Assembly: GCA_016200785.1 (NCBI GenBank)
Contig: JACQED010000058.1
Location: forward strand, 1-5,063
Direction: 5' to 3'
Length of the DNA: 5,063 nucleotides
DNA from: Chloroflexota bacterium
Lineage (GTDB): Bacteria > Chloroflexota > Anaerolineae > Anaerolineales > JACQED01
The notes beneath the pieces were generated by a model, which made no database searches, was not told the DNA's origin, and saw nothing but the letters and a program-made list of their open reading frames with translations. Shown here one piece after another: positions 4,428 through 5,063 of the stretch. The position numbers and the translations under genes were made by a program. The number at the start of each line of letters is the position of its first letter. Positions within the stretch are counted from its first letter, which is position 1.

Positions 4428-5063
4428 GTGTCGCGCAGCCTGTGTCGGCTCTGGAGTCTAGTCCTTATTTGTGTGTTCTTTTTGTCCGCCTGTGGTAAAA
4501 GCAAATCCGACCTCGCAACTCAAACCGCCGGGGCAAAAGCTACGGCGACACGCCAGTTCGTTCAGACGGCTGTCTCCGGCACAGTAACGGCCATCTCACC
4601 GACGGCGACGCCCGCGCCTCCCAAAGAACTCGCGCTGTGTATCAGCCAGGAACCGACATCGCTCTACGTTTACGGCGAGCCTTTGCTCGCGAACCTGCAC
4701 CTCAAGCAAGCCGTAATGGATGGGCCGATTGACTTCCGCGATTTCCGCTACTACCCGGTGATCCTCGAAGACCTGCCCACGCTCGAAAACGGCGGCGCGA
4801 CGCTCAGTCAGGTGCAGGTCAATCCCGGAGAGGAGTACGTGGAGACCGACGGTTCAATTCAGACGCTGTCGGGCCAGCCCATCACCAAGCCACAACTGAC
4901 GGCCATCTTCACGCTCAAGCCCGATCTCAAGTGGGCCGACGGCGCTTCGCTGACGGCGGACGACTCGGTCTTTTCGTTTGAAGTCGCCTCCAGTCCGGCC
5001 ACCCGGCAATCAAAGTCCCGGACTCTCCGCACCAAAAGCTACACCGCGCTCGACGATTGGCGC
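4428..5063 (+). CDS. ABC transporter solute-binding lipoprotein, family 5 (peptide/opine/nickel type), N-terminal part
   Basis: The frame is open from a GTG at 4428 to the window edge (212 codons, no stop), against roughly 500-650 residues for the full family. The N-terminus is a lipoprotein signal: Arg residues at 3 and 7, a hydrophobic core (about 9-19), and a lipobox L19-S20-A21-C22, so Cys22 should be lipidated and the protein anchored outside the membrane. Residues about 28-66 are an Ala/Thr/Pro-rich tether. The family 5 binding domain begins near residue 67 with a QEPTSLY segment and continues to FTLKPDLKWADG (161-172) and LTADDSVFSFE (175-185), the typical 'kwaDG.plTAdDv.fs.e' region. 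It would capture a peptide or related solute for a permease and ATPase that are not in the window. The palindrome-rich gap before it indicates a separate transcription unit from the phosphatase operon. Substrate specificity cannot be read from this part. Confidence 0.88.
   Translation, partial: MSRSLCRLWSLVLICVFFLSACGKSKSDLATQTAGAKATATRQFVQTAVSGTVTAISPTATPAPPKELALCISQEPTSLYVYGEPLLANLHLKQAVMDGPIDFRDFRYYPVILEDLPTLENGGATLSQVQVNPGEEYVETDGSIQTLSGQPITKPQLTAIFTLKPDLKWADGASLTADDSVFSFEVASSPATRQSKSRTLRTKSYTALDDWR

Overview
The window looks like GC-rich chromosomal DNA from a member of the Chloroflexota, probably an Anaerolineae-like lineage. This is an inference from style: Thr/Pro/Ala-rich stretches of the 'TPTPAPT' kind just outside the membrane, dense 4-nt-overlap operons with GTG starts, and intergenic DNA packed with short palindromes and 'CACGAAG'/'ACACGGAT' iterations. 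No marker gene is present to prove it.

Layout. (1) Positions 1-317, minus strand: the N-terminal part of an unrecognised exported protein with a clear signal peptide, cut off by the window edge. (2) Positions 318-536: a divergent intergenic region with an 8-bp dyad and weak promoter-like hexamers. (3) Positions 537-4113, plus strand: a tight three-gene operon in which each junction overlaps by 4 nt. It encodes a two-pass membrane protein with a cytoplasmic FHA domain, a 643-residue zinc ribbon / degenerate kinase / PP2C phosphatase fusion, and a double zinc ribbon / FHA protein. (4) Positions 4114-4427: 314 nt without a gene, filled by a chain of inverted and short tandem repeats. (5) Positions 4428-5063, plus strand: the start of a lipoprotein solute-binding protein of ABC transporter family 5 (peptide/opine/nickel type), open at the window edge.

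How the genes fit together. The operon reads as a Ser/Thr phospho-signalling module. FHA domains bind phosphothreonine peptides, one anchored at the membrane and one soluble, and the PP2C domain removes phosphate. The kinase-like domain in the fusion has lost the catalytic Asp and the metal-binding Asn and Gly, so it should not phosphorylate. The writer kinase must therefore lie outside the window, or the pseudokinase acts only as a sensor or scaffold for the phosphatase. Two features stand out: a second four-Cys zinc ribbon appears to be inserted inside the N-lobe of the pseudokinase, and three T-[VM]-[VIL]-E motifs sit in the linkers of the last protein as possible phospho-targets for the FHA domains.
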